Shown here piece by piece: positions 8,734-17,692 of a stretch of 64,000 nt of DNA. The translations under genes and the position numbers were made by a program. The notes below the pieces were generated by a model. That model was not told where the DNA came from and searched no databases. It saw nothing but the letters and a program-made list of their open reading frames with translations. Source of the stretch: Thalassolituus oleivorans MIL-1. Its GTDB lineage: Bacteria > Pseudomonadota > Gammaproteobacteria > Pseudomonadales > Oceanobacteraceae. The stretch covers positions 2,587,501 through 2,651,500 of the forward strand of contig NC_020888.1 of NCBI RefSeq assembly GCF_000355675.1, in the 5' to 3' direction. Every line of letters starts with the position of its first letter. The first letter of the stretch is position 1.

Positions 8734-10284
8734 ATGCGTAACAATCAGCCAGTAAACAACAACGAGGTATCCCTTAAGGACAATGCCTCGTTAGTTTCAT
8801 CCACCAATCTAAAAGGTGTGATTACTCATTGTAACGATGCCTTCGTCAATATCAGTGGCTTCTCACATAATGAGCTCATTGGAGCTCCGCATAATCTGGT
8901 ACGACATCCAGATATGCCCGAAGTCGCATTCTCGTCCATGTGGCAAACATTGAAATCGGGCCAACACTGGCTGGGGATGGTTAAAAACCGTACAAAAGAT
9001 GGAGGATTTTATTGGGTCGATGCCTATGTCACTCCGCTACAAGACAATGGAGAAGTCATTGGTTATGAGTCCGTTCGAGTAAAACCCTCACGGGAACAAA
9101 TCACACGAGCAGAAAAAGCTTATAAGACCCTACGTCAAAAACGCTCACCCTTCCCAATCGCTCATCGCTGGCGACCACTCATTCCGCAACTCGCTATATG
9201 GGGGGCATTGATCGCTGCAATGGCAGTTTTAAAAGCCGATTGGTTGGTTACCTCTGGAGCTTTAATCGCTGCTTTTGCCAGTATATTGATACAACGCCAG
9301 ACTGAGCGAAAGCTTGGCATAGGTAGTACCAAAGTAATCAATGATGAACTAATGGCGTGGATTTATACCGGCCATTTCGGCAACCAAGGTGCCATTGAGT
9401 TTGCGCTATATGCTCAGCGCCGACGCCTACAAACTGTATTGGTGCGTATCGCCGATAATGCAGATCATCTAAAAAAAGCCACACTTACTACCCTCGACCT
9501 ATCTGGCACCACGCTAAAGCGAGTAAAAGAACAGCACAGCCATACTCAGGCCGTAGGGAAAACCAGTCACCATATTCAAGCGATTGCAAAGCGGATTTTA
9601 GATAACAGTAATTCTTCGGCCGCCGCCTCCAGTAGTGCCAACACGACAGCCCAACAAGGGTTACACGACATGGGCGTTATGGTTACTCAAACGGAATCAC
9701 TGCAAGGTGAGTTGCGGAGTACAGCGGAGGCGGTTTCGCGCTTAACGGCAGAAGTCCAAGCGGTTAATCGTTTTCTCCAAGCTATTAGTGATATTGCTGA
9801 ACAAACCAACCTGCTGGCATTAAATGCTGCAATTGAAGCGGCTCGCGCTGGTGATCAAGGCCGAGGATTCGCGGTAGTTGCTGATGAAGTACGCAATCTA
9901 GCGCGGCGAACACAAGAATCTGCAGCCGAAATTCAAACAATTGTGAATGGCCTGAATCAGCATAGTGAATTTGCAGTAGAAGCGATGAAACAAGGCGAAC
10001 AGTCGACCGACCATACCCTAGAGTTAGCGCAGAAAATCACCGATGTATTTGCCAACATCCGCTCGGGACTTAATGATATCAAGCATATAACCGACACCAA
10101 TCGCGACTCTGTTGATGAACAAAGTCGCTCGGCAGAAAGTATTCACAACAATCTTTCTCAGCTAGAAGCCCTAGCACAAGATGCAGAGTCGCTTGCTGGA
10201 GGAATGAATAAAGAGTGTGACAACCTCGCTCTTCTTATGAACGATCAAAATCAGATTATTCATCGCTTCCAGCAAGGTATATGA
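8734..10284 (+). CDS. aer: Aer-type aerotaxis receptor (PAS methyl-accepting chemotaxis protein)
   Basis: A 516-residue chemoreceptor. An N-terminal PAS domain (about residues 15-125; FVNISGFSHNELIGAPHNLVRHPDMP, then GYFWV-like GGFYWVDAYVTPL) is of the FAD-binding Aer type. A hydrophobic hairpin at about 150-190 anchors it to the membrane, with no large periplasmic loop. The signalling domain contains the CheA/CheW-contacting tip [35 protein letters not shown] near residue 355. It should sense redox or oxygen and feed the chemotaxis array. No CheR-docking pentapeptide is visible at the C-terminus. Confidence 0.88.
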   Translation: MRNNQPVNNNEVSLKDNASLVSSTNLKGVITHCNDAFVNISGFSHNELIGAPHNLVRHPDMPEVAFSSMWQTLKSGQHWLGMVKNRTKDGGFYWVDAYVTPLQDNGEVIGYESVRVKPSREQITRAEKAYKTLRQKRSPFPIAHRWRPLIPQLAIWGALIAAMAVLKADWLVTSGALIAAFASILIQRQTERKLGIGSTKVINDELMAWIYTGHFGNQGAIEFALYAQRRRLQTVLVRIADNADHLKKATLTTLDLSGTTLKRVKEQHSHTQAVGKTSHHIQAIAKRILDNSNSSAAASSSANTTAQQGLHDMGVMVTQTESLQGELRSTAEAVSRLTAEVQAVNRFLQAISDIAEQTNLLALNAAIEAARAGDQGRGFAVVADEVRNLARRTQESAAEIQTIVNGLNQHSEFAVEAMKQGEQSTDHTLELAQKITDVFANIRSGLNDIKHITDTNRDSVDEQSRSAESIHNNLSQLEALAQDAESLAGGMNKECDNLALLMNDQNQIIHRFQQGI

Positions 10285-10313
10285 AGGATTAACATAGGCA
10301 ACTATCCATTGGT

Positions 10314-10326
10314 TGAATTTAACTCA
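10314..10326 (+). promoter_or_regulatory. Candidate MetR binding site upstream of metR
   Basis: TGAATTTAACTCA differs at one position from the MetR consensus TGAANNTNNTTCA and lies 11 bases before the metR start codon. Autoregulation by MetR is known in enterobacteria. The site is single and very close to the start, so this is tentative. Confidence 0.4.
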
Positions 10327-10337
10327 AGAAGTTTCTT

Positions 10338-11258
10338 ATGCTCGATATCCGACATCTGCGCACCCTCGCTGCTTTACGAGACGGTGGAAGCCTAGTGGAA
10401 GCTGCACGTCGTATGCATCTCACGCAATCGGCACTCTCCCATCAATTAAAAGATCTGGAAGAGCGACTCAACAGCCCGCTCTTTGAGCGTAAAAGTAAAC
10501 CTCTCCGCTTTACCCGGGCAGGCCTTGAGCTACTGCAGCTAGCAGATAAGGTTCTCCCGCTCATTAGCCAAACTGAACGTAACCTGCAAAAACTGGCCAG
10601 TGGCCATAGTGGGCGCTTACATATGGCCATTGAGTGCCATAGTTGCTTTGATTGGTTAATGCCCGCCATTAATCGTTTTCGAGATCATTGGCCCGAAGTC
10701 GAAATTGACTTCAGCACTAGCTTTCATTTCGAACCCATTCCAGCGTTGATTCGCGGCGATATTGATCTTGTCGTAACTTCAGATCCAGCTCCTCATGCCG
10801 ACATTCACTATCAACCGCTATTTCGCTACCAATCGGTTTTGGCCCTTGCGAACCAACATCGTTTGATTGCAGAAGCATTTGTGAAACCAGAAGATTTACG
10901 TGAAGAAACACTTATTCACTACCCTGTTGATCGCCGTCGCTTAGATATTTTTGAATATTTTTTAAGTCCAATGGGCATCGAACCGCAATCGACTCGGCAA
11001 ACAGAATTAACGCTGATGATGATTCAATTGGTGGCTAGTGGTCGAGGTGTAGCGTGTTTGCCAAGCTGGGCATTACAGCCTTACTTAGATAGCAAACTCG
11101 TCACCGCAAGGCCGTTAGGCGTCGATGGGGTCTGGCCAACACTGTATGCGGCGGTGCGTAAAGACCAGCAAGATACGCATTATATGCGTGATTTTTTGCA
11201 GCAAGCCCTAGATAGTTGCTTTAGTAATTTACCCGGCATTTTACCCGTCGCCTTATAA
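10338..11258 (+). CDS. metR: LysR-family methionine regulator MetR
   Basis: A 306-residue LysR-type activator of methionine biosynthesis. The winged helix (LRTLAALRDGGSLVEAARRMHLTQSALSHQLKDLE) and the effector domain are distinctively MetR-like: the segment IECHSCFDWLMPA, the stretch LVVTSDPAPHADIHYQPLF, and LIHYPVDRRRLDIF all correspond to E. coli MetR. Homocysteine is the known co-effector in the family. No metE or metF gene lies in the window, so its regulon is elsewhere. The preceding aer gene is co-oriented, 53 bases upstream. Confidence 0.9.
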   Translation: MLDIRHLRTLAALRDGGSLVEAARRMHLTQSALSHQLKDLEERLNSPLFERKSKPLRFTRAGLELLQLADKVLPLISQTERNLQKLASGHSGRLHMAIECHSCFDWLMPAINRFRDHWPEVEIDFSTSFHFEPIPALIRGDIDLVVTSDPAPHADIHYQPLFRYQSVLALANQHRLIAEAFVKPEDLREETLIHYPVDRRRLDIFEYFLSPMGIEPQSTRQTELTLMMIQLVASGRGVACLPSWALQPYLDSKLVTARPLGVDGVWPTLYAAVRKDQQDTHYMRDFLQQALDSCFSNLPGILPVAL

Positions 11259-11268
11259 ATTTTAGGCG

Positions 11269-11296
11269 AAAAAAAAGGGCTCAAAAATTGAGCCCC
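11269..11296 (-). terminator. Intrinsic terminator of the rstA-rstB operon
   Basis: A perfect 8-bp stem (11277-11284 with 11288-11295, AAA loop) is followed on the minus strand by eight consecutive U residues. It sits about 150 bases past the kinase stop codon. On the plus strand (metR side) there is no T-run, so it acts for the minus strand. Confidence 0.85.
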
Positions 11297-11444
11297 AAAG
11301 TAAACGACTACGGAGTGTCGCTACATTCTCACCACGTCTCCAAAGGATACGTGCGACTATATTGGCCTGATCTAACACGTTCGTCTGTTGCAAGTACGTA
11401 GCGTTATGTAACTACTTGTAAGCATAAAGTGCTAGATTTAATCG

Positions 11445-12965
11445 TCACTCATATTGAGTACGCGGCCAAATTAAACTAAATTTCGCACCACCTAAACGCT
11501 CACTGCGACTCACCATGGCGCGACCGCCATGCCAATAGACGATACGTCTCACAATAGATAAACCCAAACCGTAACCACCAGAAGCTCGAGTTCGGCTGTC
11601 GTCTAATCGCGCGAATGCGGTAAATACGCGATCCCAATCTTCCTCTGGAATACCCGGGCCGTCATCCTCTACATCCACACGGCAAGTATCTCCGCTGATG
11701 TTGCAGGTCACTTCGACACGAGTTGCAGCGTAACGCCCAGCGTTACCTACCAAGTTCTGAATCGCGCGATGGATGTAGCGAGATTCAACATCGGATTGCA
11801 GACTATTTTTTGGATCACCGCCGTTGTAGCCAACCGTAACATGAGAAGGTGGTCGCGCCTCGGTAACAACTTGAACTGCCAATGCAGCAACGTTAGTACG
11901 CTGGAAGTCGAGTAACGGACCGCCCTCTTCCAGCCGCGCATAGGTGAGAATTTCATCAATCAATTCATCCAGCTCTTGAATATCTGAATCCATACCGCTT
12001 AGTTGTTTACTAACAAACGGATCGTCGGGCACCGAATCTTCAATAATTTGCACACCAAAGCGAATACGGGCAACGGGCGTGCGCAACTCATGCGATACCG
12101 CTCGTACCATTTCTCGCTGAATCGAAATGAGGCGCTGTATGTGCTCTGCCATCTTGTTAAAAGACTGACCTAGCCTACTTACTGGATCTTTGCCGCTAAT
12201 TGCCACACGAGCGTTGAGGTGTCCCTGAGCAAGACGCGTGGTGGCCTGCTCTAACTTGCGCAAACGCATTTCAAAAGAATTCACCACCCAGTAGACGCCT
12301 AAACCAATCAGCAAGATACCAATGGACGCGATCACCACAATGGCTTGCCAAGAATACGGATCAAAGGCATCAATCGGACCTAGCCGCAACGCTTTAGCTT
12401 GACCCGGTATTTTGGCCAGCGCTTCGGCACGATTGCCCTCGATAGATATGCGCACCAAAACATCGCCATATTGCATACGCGCAAAATCAGCGTCAGACAA
12501 AAACAATTCATTAATGTCGATTGTCGATAACGGAAAGCCAAATAGCGGCCGCATCTTCACTAAGAAATCATCAATGCTCTCACCGCTGCGCTGCCAATCT
12601 TCCAAGATTAAATACGCTGTCGCCTGCGCTTGCACTTCAGTAACCGTATTTAGACTCACATCTAGCCACTGATTTCCGGGCATCCGTCGTAATACATGTG
12701 CAGTTCGACCATCACTACTGGTGGTAATCAATACCTGACCACGATCCAAACGCGTGCGCTCGTATGAATCTTTCGGTCCCTGCTCATCAGGAAGAATACG
12801 AATATCCGCGTCAAAACGCGCAGATAGCTCCGCCAATGAATCAGGATCATTGTGCAATCGTTGAGCAAGAAGAACGAGACTGCCACTGACAATCTCTTCA
12901 TTGAATTGTGCAGAACGCACAAAGTTAACCAGCTGAAGAGCTGCCATGCATAATATGGCAACCAT
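11445..12965 (-). CDS. rstB: RstB-like sensor histidine kinase, N-terminus uncertain
   Basis: An inner-membrane sensor kinase, 506 residues from the ATG at 12965. It has a periplasmic sensor region (about residues 20-210), a second membrane segment (WQAIVVIASIGILLIGLGVYWVV), HAMP, the HisKA H-box VSHELRTPVARIRF, the N-box NLVGNAGRYA and the G-boxes DDGPGIP and GYGLGLSIVRRI. The start is problematic: the 20 in-frame codons before this ATG run straight back to the rstA stop and encode IFIRVYAGLLGALL, which completes the first membrane helix expected of RstB-type kinases. They contain no ATG, GTG or TTG. An ATG at 13015 is one base out of frame with that helix. See findings. The function is by similarity to RstAB; the signal is unknown. 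Confidence 0.85.
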   Translation of the reverse strand: MVAILCMAALQLVNFVRSAQFNEEIVSGSLVLLAQRLHNDPDSLAELSARFDADIRILPDEQGPKDSYERTRLDRGQVLITTSSDGRTAHVLRRMPGNQWLDVSLNTVTEVQAQATAYLILEDWQRSGESIDDFLVKMRPLFGFPLSTIDINELFLSDADFARMQYGDVLVRISIEGNRAEALAKIPGQAKALRLGPIDAFDPYSWQAIVVIASIGILLIGLGVYWVVNSFEMRLRKLEQATTRLAQGHLNARVAISGKDPVSRLGQSFNKMAEHIQRLISIQREMVRAVSHELRTPVARIRFGVQIIEDSVPDDPFVSKQLSGMDSDIQELDELIDEILTYARLEEGGPLLDFQRTNVAALAVQVVTEARPPSHVTVGYNGGDPKNSLQSDVESRYIHRAIQNLVGNAGRYAATRVEVTCNISGDTCRVDVEDDGPGIPEEDWDRVFTAFARLDDSRTRASGGYGLGLSIVRRIVYWHGGRAMVSRSERLGGAKFSLIWPRTQYE

Positions 12966-13025
12966 CAGCAGGGCCCCTAACAGACCCGCGTAAACCCGAA
13001 TAAATATAGCCGCATCCCCCGGCGA

Positions 13026-13772
13026 TCAGATTTCTTTGACGAACAAATATCCCTTACTACGTACCGTCTTGATACGCTTAGGATTCATGGGATCGTCACC
13101 AACCTTGGGGCGAATGCGCGATACCCTAACGTCAATCGAACGATCCTGTCCGTCGTATTCAATACCACGTAGCTGGTTGAAAATTTCTTCACGAGTGAGC
13201 ACTTTACCGGCGCTACTACTTAACAACCAGAGTAAATCGAACTCGGCACTGGTTAGGTCAATGCTTTGTCCTTCCAGCCACGCTTCTCGCATCGCACTAT
13301 CAACAACCAAATTACCGAATGTCAGACGATTCTCCGAACCACTAACCGCCACTTCTTCATCTGGACCATCCGTTACACGACGTAACAAAGCTCGAATACG
13401 GGCCAGCAATACTCTTGGCCGCACCGGCTTAGCAACGTAATCGTCGGCTCCCATCTCTAAACCCAATACCTGATCTAGATCTTCAGTGCGAGCCGTCAAC
13501 ATCAAGATTGGCCCCTTATAGTAAGGACGTACTATGCGGCAAACCGCCAGTCCATCTTCACCTGGCAACATCAAATCCAAAACCACAAGATCTGGCTGTT
13601 CCGTTTTAATGCGCTCAATAGCGCGACTGCCGTCACCTTCTATCGAAACTTTTAGTCCGTTGCTCTCTAAATAATCTTTAGTCAGCGCAGCTAGACGCTC
13701 ATCGTCTTCGACAATAAGAATTCGCCAATTTTCTTCTGGGTTATGACCGCTTTCATGTTTCAACATGGACAA
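13026..13772 (-). CDS. rstA: RstA-like OmpR-family response regulator
   Basis: A DNA-binding response regulator of 248 residues. The receiver has the acidic pair EDD near residue 22 and the phospho-acceptor Asp66 in VVLDLMLPGEDG, with the conserved lysine in DDYVAKP. The C-terminal winged helix ends in RSIDVRVSRIRPKVGDDPMNPKRIKTVRSKGYLF, very like E. coli RstA. The TTG at 13772 has AGGA seven bases upstream and is the better start by spacing; an ATG follows two codons later. Its stop codon is in the same frame as the kinase gene, 60 bases upstream of that gene's first ATG. Confidence 0.85.
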   Translation of the reverse strand: MSMLKHESGHNPEENWRILIVEDDERLAALTKDYLESNGLKVSIEGDGSRAIERIKTEQPDLVVLDLMLPGEDGLAVCRIVRPYYKGPILMLTARTEDLDQVLGLEMGADDYVAKPVRPRVLLARIRALLRRVTDGPDEEVAVSGSENRLTFGNLVVDSAMREAWLEGQSIDLTSAEFDLLWLLSSSAGKVLTREEIFNQLRGIEYDGQDRSIDVRVSRIRPKVGDDPMNPKRIKTVRSKGYLFVKEI

Positions 13773-14154
13773 GTACCGTTCCTTTCTCTCTGCTACCCGT
13801 TAAAGGCACCTGTACTAACTTTAGACGTTGTTACGCAATGTTGCACAGTAACTTCTGCATTGTTCCGGTTACCCGAGCAAATGTCTGTAAATTCTCGTAA
13901 CTCACTGGCCATCACGCCTGTGGAAAAGCATCCCGAAGGTGTCCACCACCTACACACAAGTTATCCACACCTGACAATGTAATAACCCCAACATCTTGGG
14001 GTTGAATTCCCCTAGTCACCGCATTATCTTGTGGGTCAGTAAAAAATCCACCGTTAAGTCAGATACTTAGAACGTCTCCTAACCGATGTTGAGCGCAAGC
14101 GTCAAGCATTATTAGAAAGACGCAGACATCAGGGATAGATGGAGTAGCTTCCCC
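13773..14154 (+). promoter_or_regulatory. rstA-nrdA divergent control region
   Basis: A 382-base gene-free stretch. It holds a perfect DnaA box TTATCCACA at 13961-13969, in line with DnaA control of nrdAB known in E. coli, and a 20-bp hairpin with 8-bp arms (AACCCCAA 13984-13991, TTGGGGTT 13996-14003, CATC loop). A run ATTATCTTGTGG near 14023 and ACACAAGTTAT near 13954 look like half-matches to NrdR boxes. I see no clean -35/-10 pair. GGAG at 14141 serves the nrdA TTG start. Confidence 0.55.
13961..13969 (+). promoter_or_regulatory. DnaA box upstream of nrdA
   Basis: An exact match to the 9-mer TTATCCACA, 186 bases before the nrdA start. DnaA binding at the nrdAB promoter is established in E. 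coli; operation here is inferred. No cluster of further boxes is seen, so it is not an origin. Confidence 0.55.
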
Positions 14155-16452
14155 TTGAATACAGGCACACAAAACATGAACAGCGCGCTAAACGTCAGCA
14201 AACGCGACGGTCGAAAAGAAACCTTGGATCTCGATAAGATTCACAAAGTTGTCACTTGGGCTGCAGAAGGCCTCGACCGTGTGTCCGTATCAGAAGTTGA
14301 ATTGAAGGCACACCTTCAATTTTTCGACGGCATTCAGACAGGTGAAATTCACGAAACCCTGATCAAAGCCGCAGCGGATCTTATTTCCGAAGAGGCACCA
14401 GATTACCAATATCTGGCTGCACGCTTGAATATCTTCCACTTACGCAAGAAAGCGTACGGCCAGTTTGAGCCACCGACTTTGCTTGATCACGTCACACGCA
14501 TGGTGGAAGACGAACGTTACGATCGTCACTTGCTGGAAGACTATAGCGCCGAAGAATTTGCAGCGATGGATGCCTTCATTGATCACAGTCGTGACATGAA
14601 TTTTAGCTACGCTGCTGTCAAACAGCTTGAAGGCAAATATTTAGTTCAAAACCGTGTGACTGGAAAAGTTTACGAAAGTGCGCAGTTTTTATATGTATTG
14701 ATAGCTGCCTGCTTGTTCTCGTCGTACGACAAAGAACGCCGTTTGGACTACATCAAACGCTTCTACGATGCGACATCATTATTTAAAATTTCGTTGCCGA
14801 CGCCCATTATGGCCGGTGTGCGCACACCGACTCGTCAGTTCAGTTCGTGTGTATTGATCGAAGCAGGCGATAGCTTAGATTCCATTAACGCTACTGCCGC
14901 AGCCATTGTGAAATATGTATCGCAACGCGCCGGTATCGGTATCAATGGTGGACGCATTCGCGCTCTAGGTAGCCCGATTCGTGGCGGCGAGGCCTTCCAC
15001 ACTGGCTGCATTCCATTCTACAAACACTTCCAAACAGCGGTTAAATCGTGTTCGCAAGGTGGTGTTCGTGGTGGCGCGGCAACCCTGTTCTACCCTATGT
15101 GGCACTATGAAGTTGAAAACCTTCTGGTATTGAAGAACAACCGAGGTGTTGAAGAAAACCGCGTCCGTCATCTTGATTACGGCGTGCAGATCAACAAACT
15201 CATGTACGAACGCTTAATCAAAAACGGCAACATCACCCTGTTCTCGCCATCCGACGTACCAGGGTTATACGACGCTTTCTTTGAAGACCAAGCCTTGTTT
15301 GAACAGCTTTATACCAAGTACGAAGCTGACGCCAATATTCGCAAGCAAACGATGAAAGCCGTCGACTTGTTCTCAAGCATGATGCAAGAGCGCGCCAGCA
15401 CGGGCCGAATCTATATTCAAAACGTCGATCACTGTAATACTCATAGCCCGTTTAATCCGAAGAAAGCACCGGTACGTCAATCCAACCTGTGTTTAGAAAT
15501 CGCATTACCGACTAAGCCACTGAATGATATCAACGACGAAAGTGGTGAAATTGCACTGTGTACCCTAGCTGCATTTAACTTAGGTACGCTGACCAACTTA
15601 GACGAATTAGAAGATTTATCTGATCTGGTTGTCCGGGCTCTAGATAGCTTGCTGACTTACCAAGATTACCCGGTAGCCGCCGCTAAACGCGCCAGTCTAT
15701 CGCGCCGCACATTGGGTGTTGGTGTGATCAACTACGCCTACTACTTGGCGAAAAATGGTGTTAAGTACTCAGATGGCAGCGCCAATGGTTTAACGCATCG
15801 TGCCTTTGAAGCCATACAGTATTGGCTGCTACGCGCTTCCAACAAATTGGCGCAAGAGCAAGGCGCTTGTGAAGCCTTTGACGACACAACCTACGCTCAA
15901 GGCCTGTTACCTATCGACACCTACAAGAAAGACGTTGATAAGTTCTGTACAGAGCCATTGCACTACGATTGGGAAGCTCTGCGTTCCGATATTCAAAAAT
16001 ACGGCTTACGCAACTCAACGCTAACAGCATTGATGCCGTCAGAAACATCGTCGCAGATTAGTAACGCGACCAACGGTATCGAACCGCCACGCGGATATAT
16101 CAGCGTAAAGCAAAGCAAAGATGGTATCCTCAAGCAAGTTGTTCCTGAGTTCGATCGTCTTAAGGGCGAATACGAATTGTTGTGGAAAATTCCAAACAAC
16201 CAAGGTTACCTAGAGCTAGTTGGTATTATGCAAAAATTCGTCGATCAGGCGATTTCAGCAAACACCAACTACGACCCTACTCGCTTCGGCGGCAAAGTAC
16301 CGATGCAGCAGTTACTGAAAGATTTGCTGACGGCTTATCGTAATGGCTTAAAGACTTTGTACTATCACAACACCCGTGACGGTATGGAAGATCCTCAGCA
16401 AGACGCGATTGCAGAAGACGATGATTGCGCCGGTGGCGCGTGTAAAATTTAA
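14155..16452 (+). CDS. nrdA: Class Ia ribonucleotide reductase, alpha subunit
   Basis: A 765-residue catalytic subunit that reduces ribonucleoside diphosphates. The N-terminal ATP-cone (about residues 12-100, VSKRDGRKETLDLDKIHKVV) carries the overall activity site. The active-site cysteines are seen in FSSCVLIEAGD, SNLCLEIALP and IALCTLAAFNLG, and the C-terminal redox pair in DDDCAGGACKI mirrors the E. coli CxxxxC tail. The TTG at 14155 is supported by GGAG ten bases upstream. The ATG at codon 8 (14176) has no ribosome site. It forms an operon with nrdB and yfaE. Confidence 0.96.
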   Translation: MNTGTQNMNSALNVSKRDGRKETLDLDKIHKVVTWAAEGLDRVSVSEVELKAHLQFFDGIQTGEIHETLIKAAADLISEEAPDYQYLAARLNIFHLRKKAYGQFEPPTLLDHVTRMVEDERYDRHLLEDYSAEEFAAMDAFIDHSRDMNFSYAAVKQLEGKYLVQNRVTGKVYESAQFLYVLIAACLFSSYDKERRLDYIKRFYDATSLFKISLPTPIMAGVRTPTRQFSSCVLIEAGDSLDSINATAAAIVKYVSQRAGIGINGGRIRALGSPIRGGEAFHTGCIPFYKHFQTAVKSCSQGGVRGGAATLFYPMWHYEVENLLVLKNNRGVEENRVRHLDYGVQINKLMYERLIKNGNITLFSPSDVPGLYDAFFEDQALFEQLYTKYEADANIRKQTMKAVDLFSSMMQERASTGRIYIQNVDHCNTHSPFNPKKAPVRQSNLCLEIALPTKPLNDINDESGEIALCTLAAFNLGTLTNLDELEDLSDLVVRALDSLLTYQDYPVAAAKRASLSRRTLGVGVINYAYYLAKNGVKYSDGSANGLTHRAFEAIQYWLLRASNKLAQEQGACEAFDDTTYAQGLLPIDTYKKDVDKFCTEPLHYDWEALRSDIQKYGLRNSTLTALMPSETSSQISNATNGIEPPRGYISVKQSKDGILKQVVPEFDRLKGEYELLWKIPNNQGYLELVGIMQKFVDQAISANTNYDPTRFGGKVPMQQLLKDLLTAYRNGLKTLYYHNTRDGMEDPQQDAIAEDDDCAGGACKI

Positions 16453-16460
16453 TTTGTGTT

Positions 16461-16500
16461 CTGCTCGGCATCACACTCTGTGTTTGCCGAGCAGAGTGTG
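16461..16500 (+). other. Mutually exclusive hairpins between nrdA and nrdB
   Basis: Hairpin A pairs 16461-16470 (CTGCTCGGCA) with 16485-16494 (TGCCGAGCAG). Hairpin B pairs 16472-16480 (CACACTCTG) with 16492-16500 (CAGAGTGTG). Both stems are perfect but share bases 16492-16494 and interleave, so only one can form fully. A short T-run (TATTTTT) follows hairpin B at 16506-16512. The arrangement could set the nrdA:nrdB ratio by partial termination or RNA processing. Confidence 0.6.
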
Positions 16501-16561
16501 AAAACTATTTTTAAACGGCCCCCTTTTTTATGGGCCCGACATTAAGAGACTGATACCGGGT

Positions 16562-17692
16562 ATGGCTTACACCACCTTTAATCGCAACGAATTTGATACG
16601 TTCGCTCAACCGATGTTTTTCGGAGAACACGTCAACGTTGCTCGCTACGATCAGCAGAAACACAAAATTTTTGAAAGTCTGATTGAAAAGCAATTGTCGT
16701 TCTTTTGGCGTCCTGAAGAAGTCGATTTAACCAGCGACCGCAAAGACTTTGTCGATTTGCCGGACCACGAAAAGCATATTTTCGTTAGCAATTTAAAATA
16801 TCAAACATTGCTCGACTCCGTACAAGGTCGCTCACCTAACGTTGCTCTATTACCGGTTGTTTCACTCCCAGAATTAGAAACCTGGATTGAGACTTGGTCA
16901 TTCAGTGAGACGATTCACAGCCGTTCTTACACACATATTGTGCGTAATATCGTGCCTAATCCGGCCGCCATTTTTGATGACATCACTAAAAATGAATACA
17001 TCACTCGTCGCGCTGAATCGGTAACTAAATATTACGATAGCTTTATTCACCTGTGTAATTACTACATTCAATTAGGTGAAGGCACGCATACGGTTAATGG
17101 TGAAACAATAGAAGTTTCCCTACATGAATTAAAACGCCGCATGTACGTCATGATGGTGTCAGTTAACGTACTCGAAGCCATTCGTTTTTATGTAAGCTTT
17201 GCCTGCTCATTCGCATTTGCAGAACGCGCAAAAATGGAAGGCAACGCAAAAATCATTAAAATGATCGCACGCGATGAAGCACTGCATCTAACAGGTACAC
17301 AGCACATATTACAAATTATGGCGCGTGGTAAAGACGACCCAGAATTTGCAGTTATTGCACAAGAATGCCGTCAAGATGTGATCGATATATTCACCGAAGC
17401 CGCAGAGCAAGAAAAAGAGTGGGCTGCGTATTTATTTAAAGACGGTTCAATGATCGGCTTAAATAAAGACATTCTTTGCCAGTACGTTGAATACATCACA
17501 AACCAACGCATAGGTGCTTTAGGCTTCGATCCTATTTTTGTAACCAAAAATAATCCTCTACCTTGGATTAATGCTTGGTTAAATAGCGATAACGTACAAG
17601 TGGCTCCACAGGAAGCAGAGATCAGCTCTTACCTTGTTGGAGCAATTGATAGCGAAGTAGATACCAACGACTTCGGTGATTTTGATCTCTAA
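16562..17692 (+). CDS. nrdB: Class Ia ribonucleotide reductase, beta subunit
   Basis: A 376-residue diiron-tyrosyl-radical subunit. The start [12 protein letters not shown] and the segment [21 protein letters not shown] track E. coli NrdB. The radical tyrosine lies in [12 protein letters not shown], with iron ligands in [10 protein letters not shown] and [13 protein letters not shown]. The C-terminal [10 protein letters not shown] is the peptide that docks into NrdA. The upstream gap of 109 bases holds the competing hairpins. The ribosome site is weak (CCGGGT). Its stop codon overlaps the start of the ferredoxin gene (TAATG). Confidence 0.96.
   Translation: MAYTTFNRNEFDTFAQPMFFGEHVNVARYDQQKHKIFESLIEKQLSFFWRPEEVDLTSDRKDFVDLPDHEKHIFVSNLKYQTLLDSVQGRSPNVALLPVVSLPELETWIETWSFSETIHSRSYTHIVRNIVPNPAAIFDDITKNEYITRRAESVTKYYDSFIHLCNYYIQLGEGTHTVNGETIEVSLHELKRRMYVMMVSVNVLEAIRFYVSFACSFAFAERAKMEGNAKIIKMIARDEALHLTGTQHILQIMARGKDDPEFAVIAQECRQDVIDIFTEAAEQEKEWAAYLFKDGSMIGLNKDILCQYVEYITNQRIGALGFDPIFVTKNNPLPWINAWLNSDNVQVAPQEAEISSYLVGAIDSEVDTNDFGDFDL

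Noticed and set aside
13743-13982. Small plus-strand open frame (79 codons) in the rstA-nrdA gap
   Set aside because: It overlaps the rstA start, has no ribosome site or recognisable domain, and covers the DnaA box region.
13952-14036. Pair of NrdR boxes upstream of nrdA
   Set aside because: Only half-site matches are visible, and their centres are about 67 bases apart, not the spacing usually seen for paired NrdR boxes. Left as a note in the control-region entry.
16461-16500. Pseudoknot between nrdA and nrdB
   Set aside because: The 3' side would need to cross a 10-bp stem with no linker bases, which is not sterically feasible. Alternative hairpins are the simpler reading.
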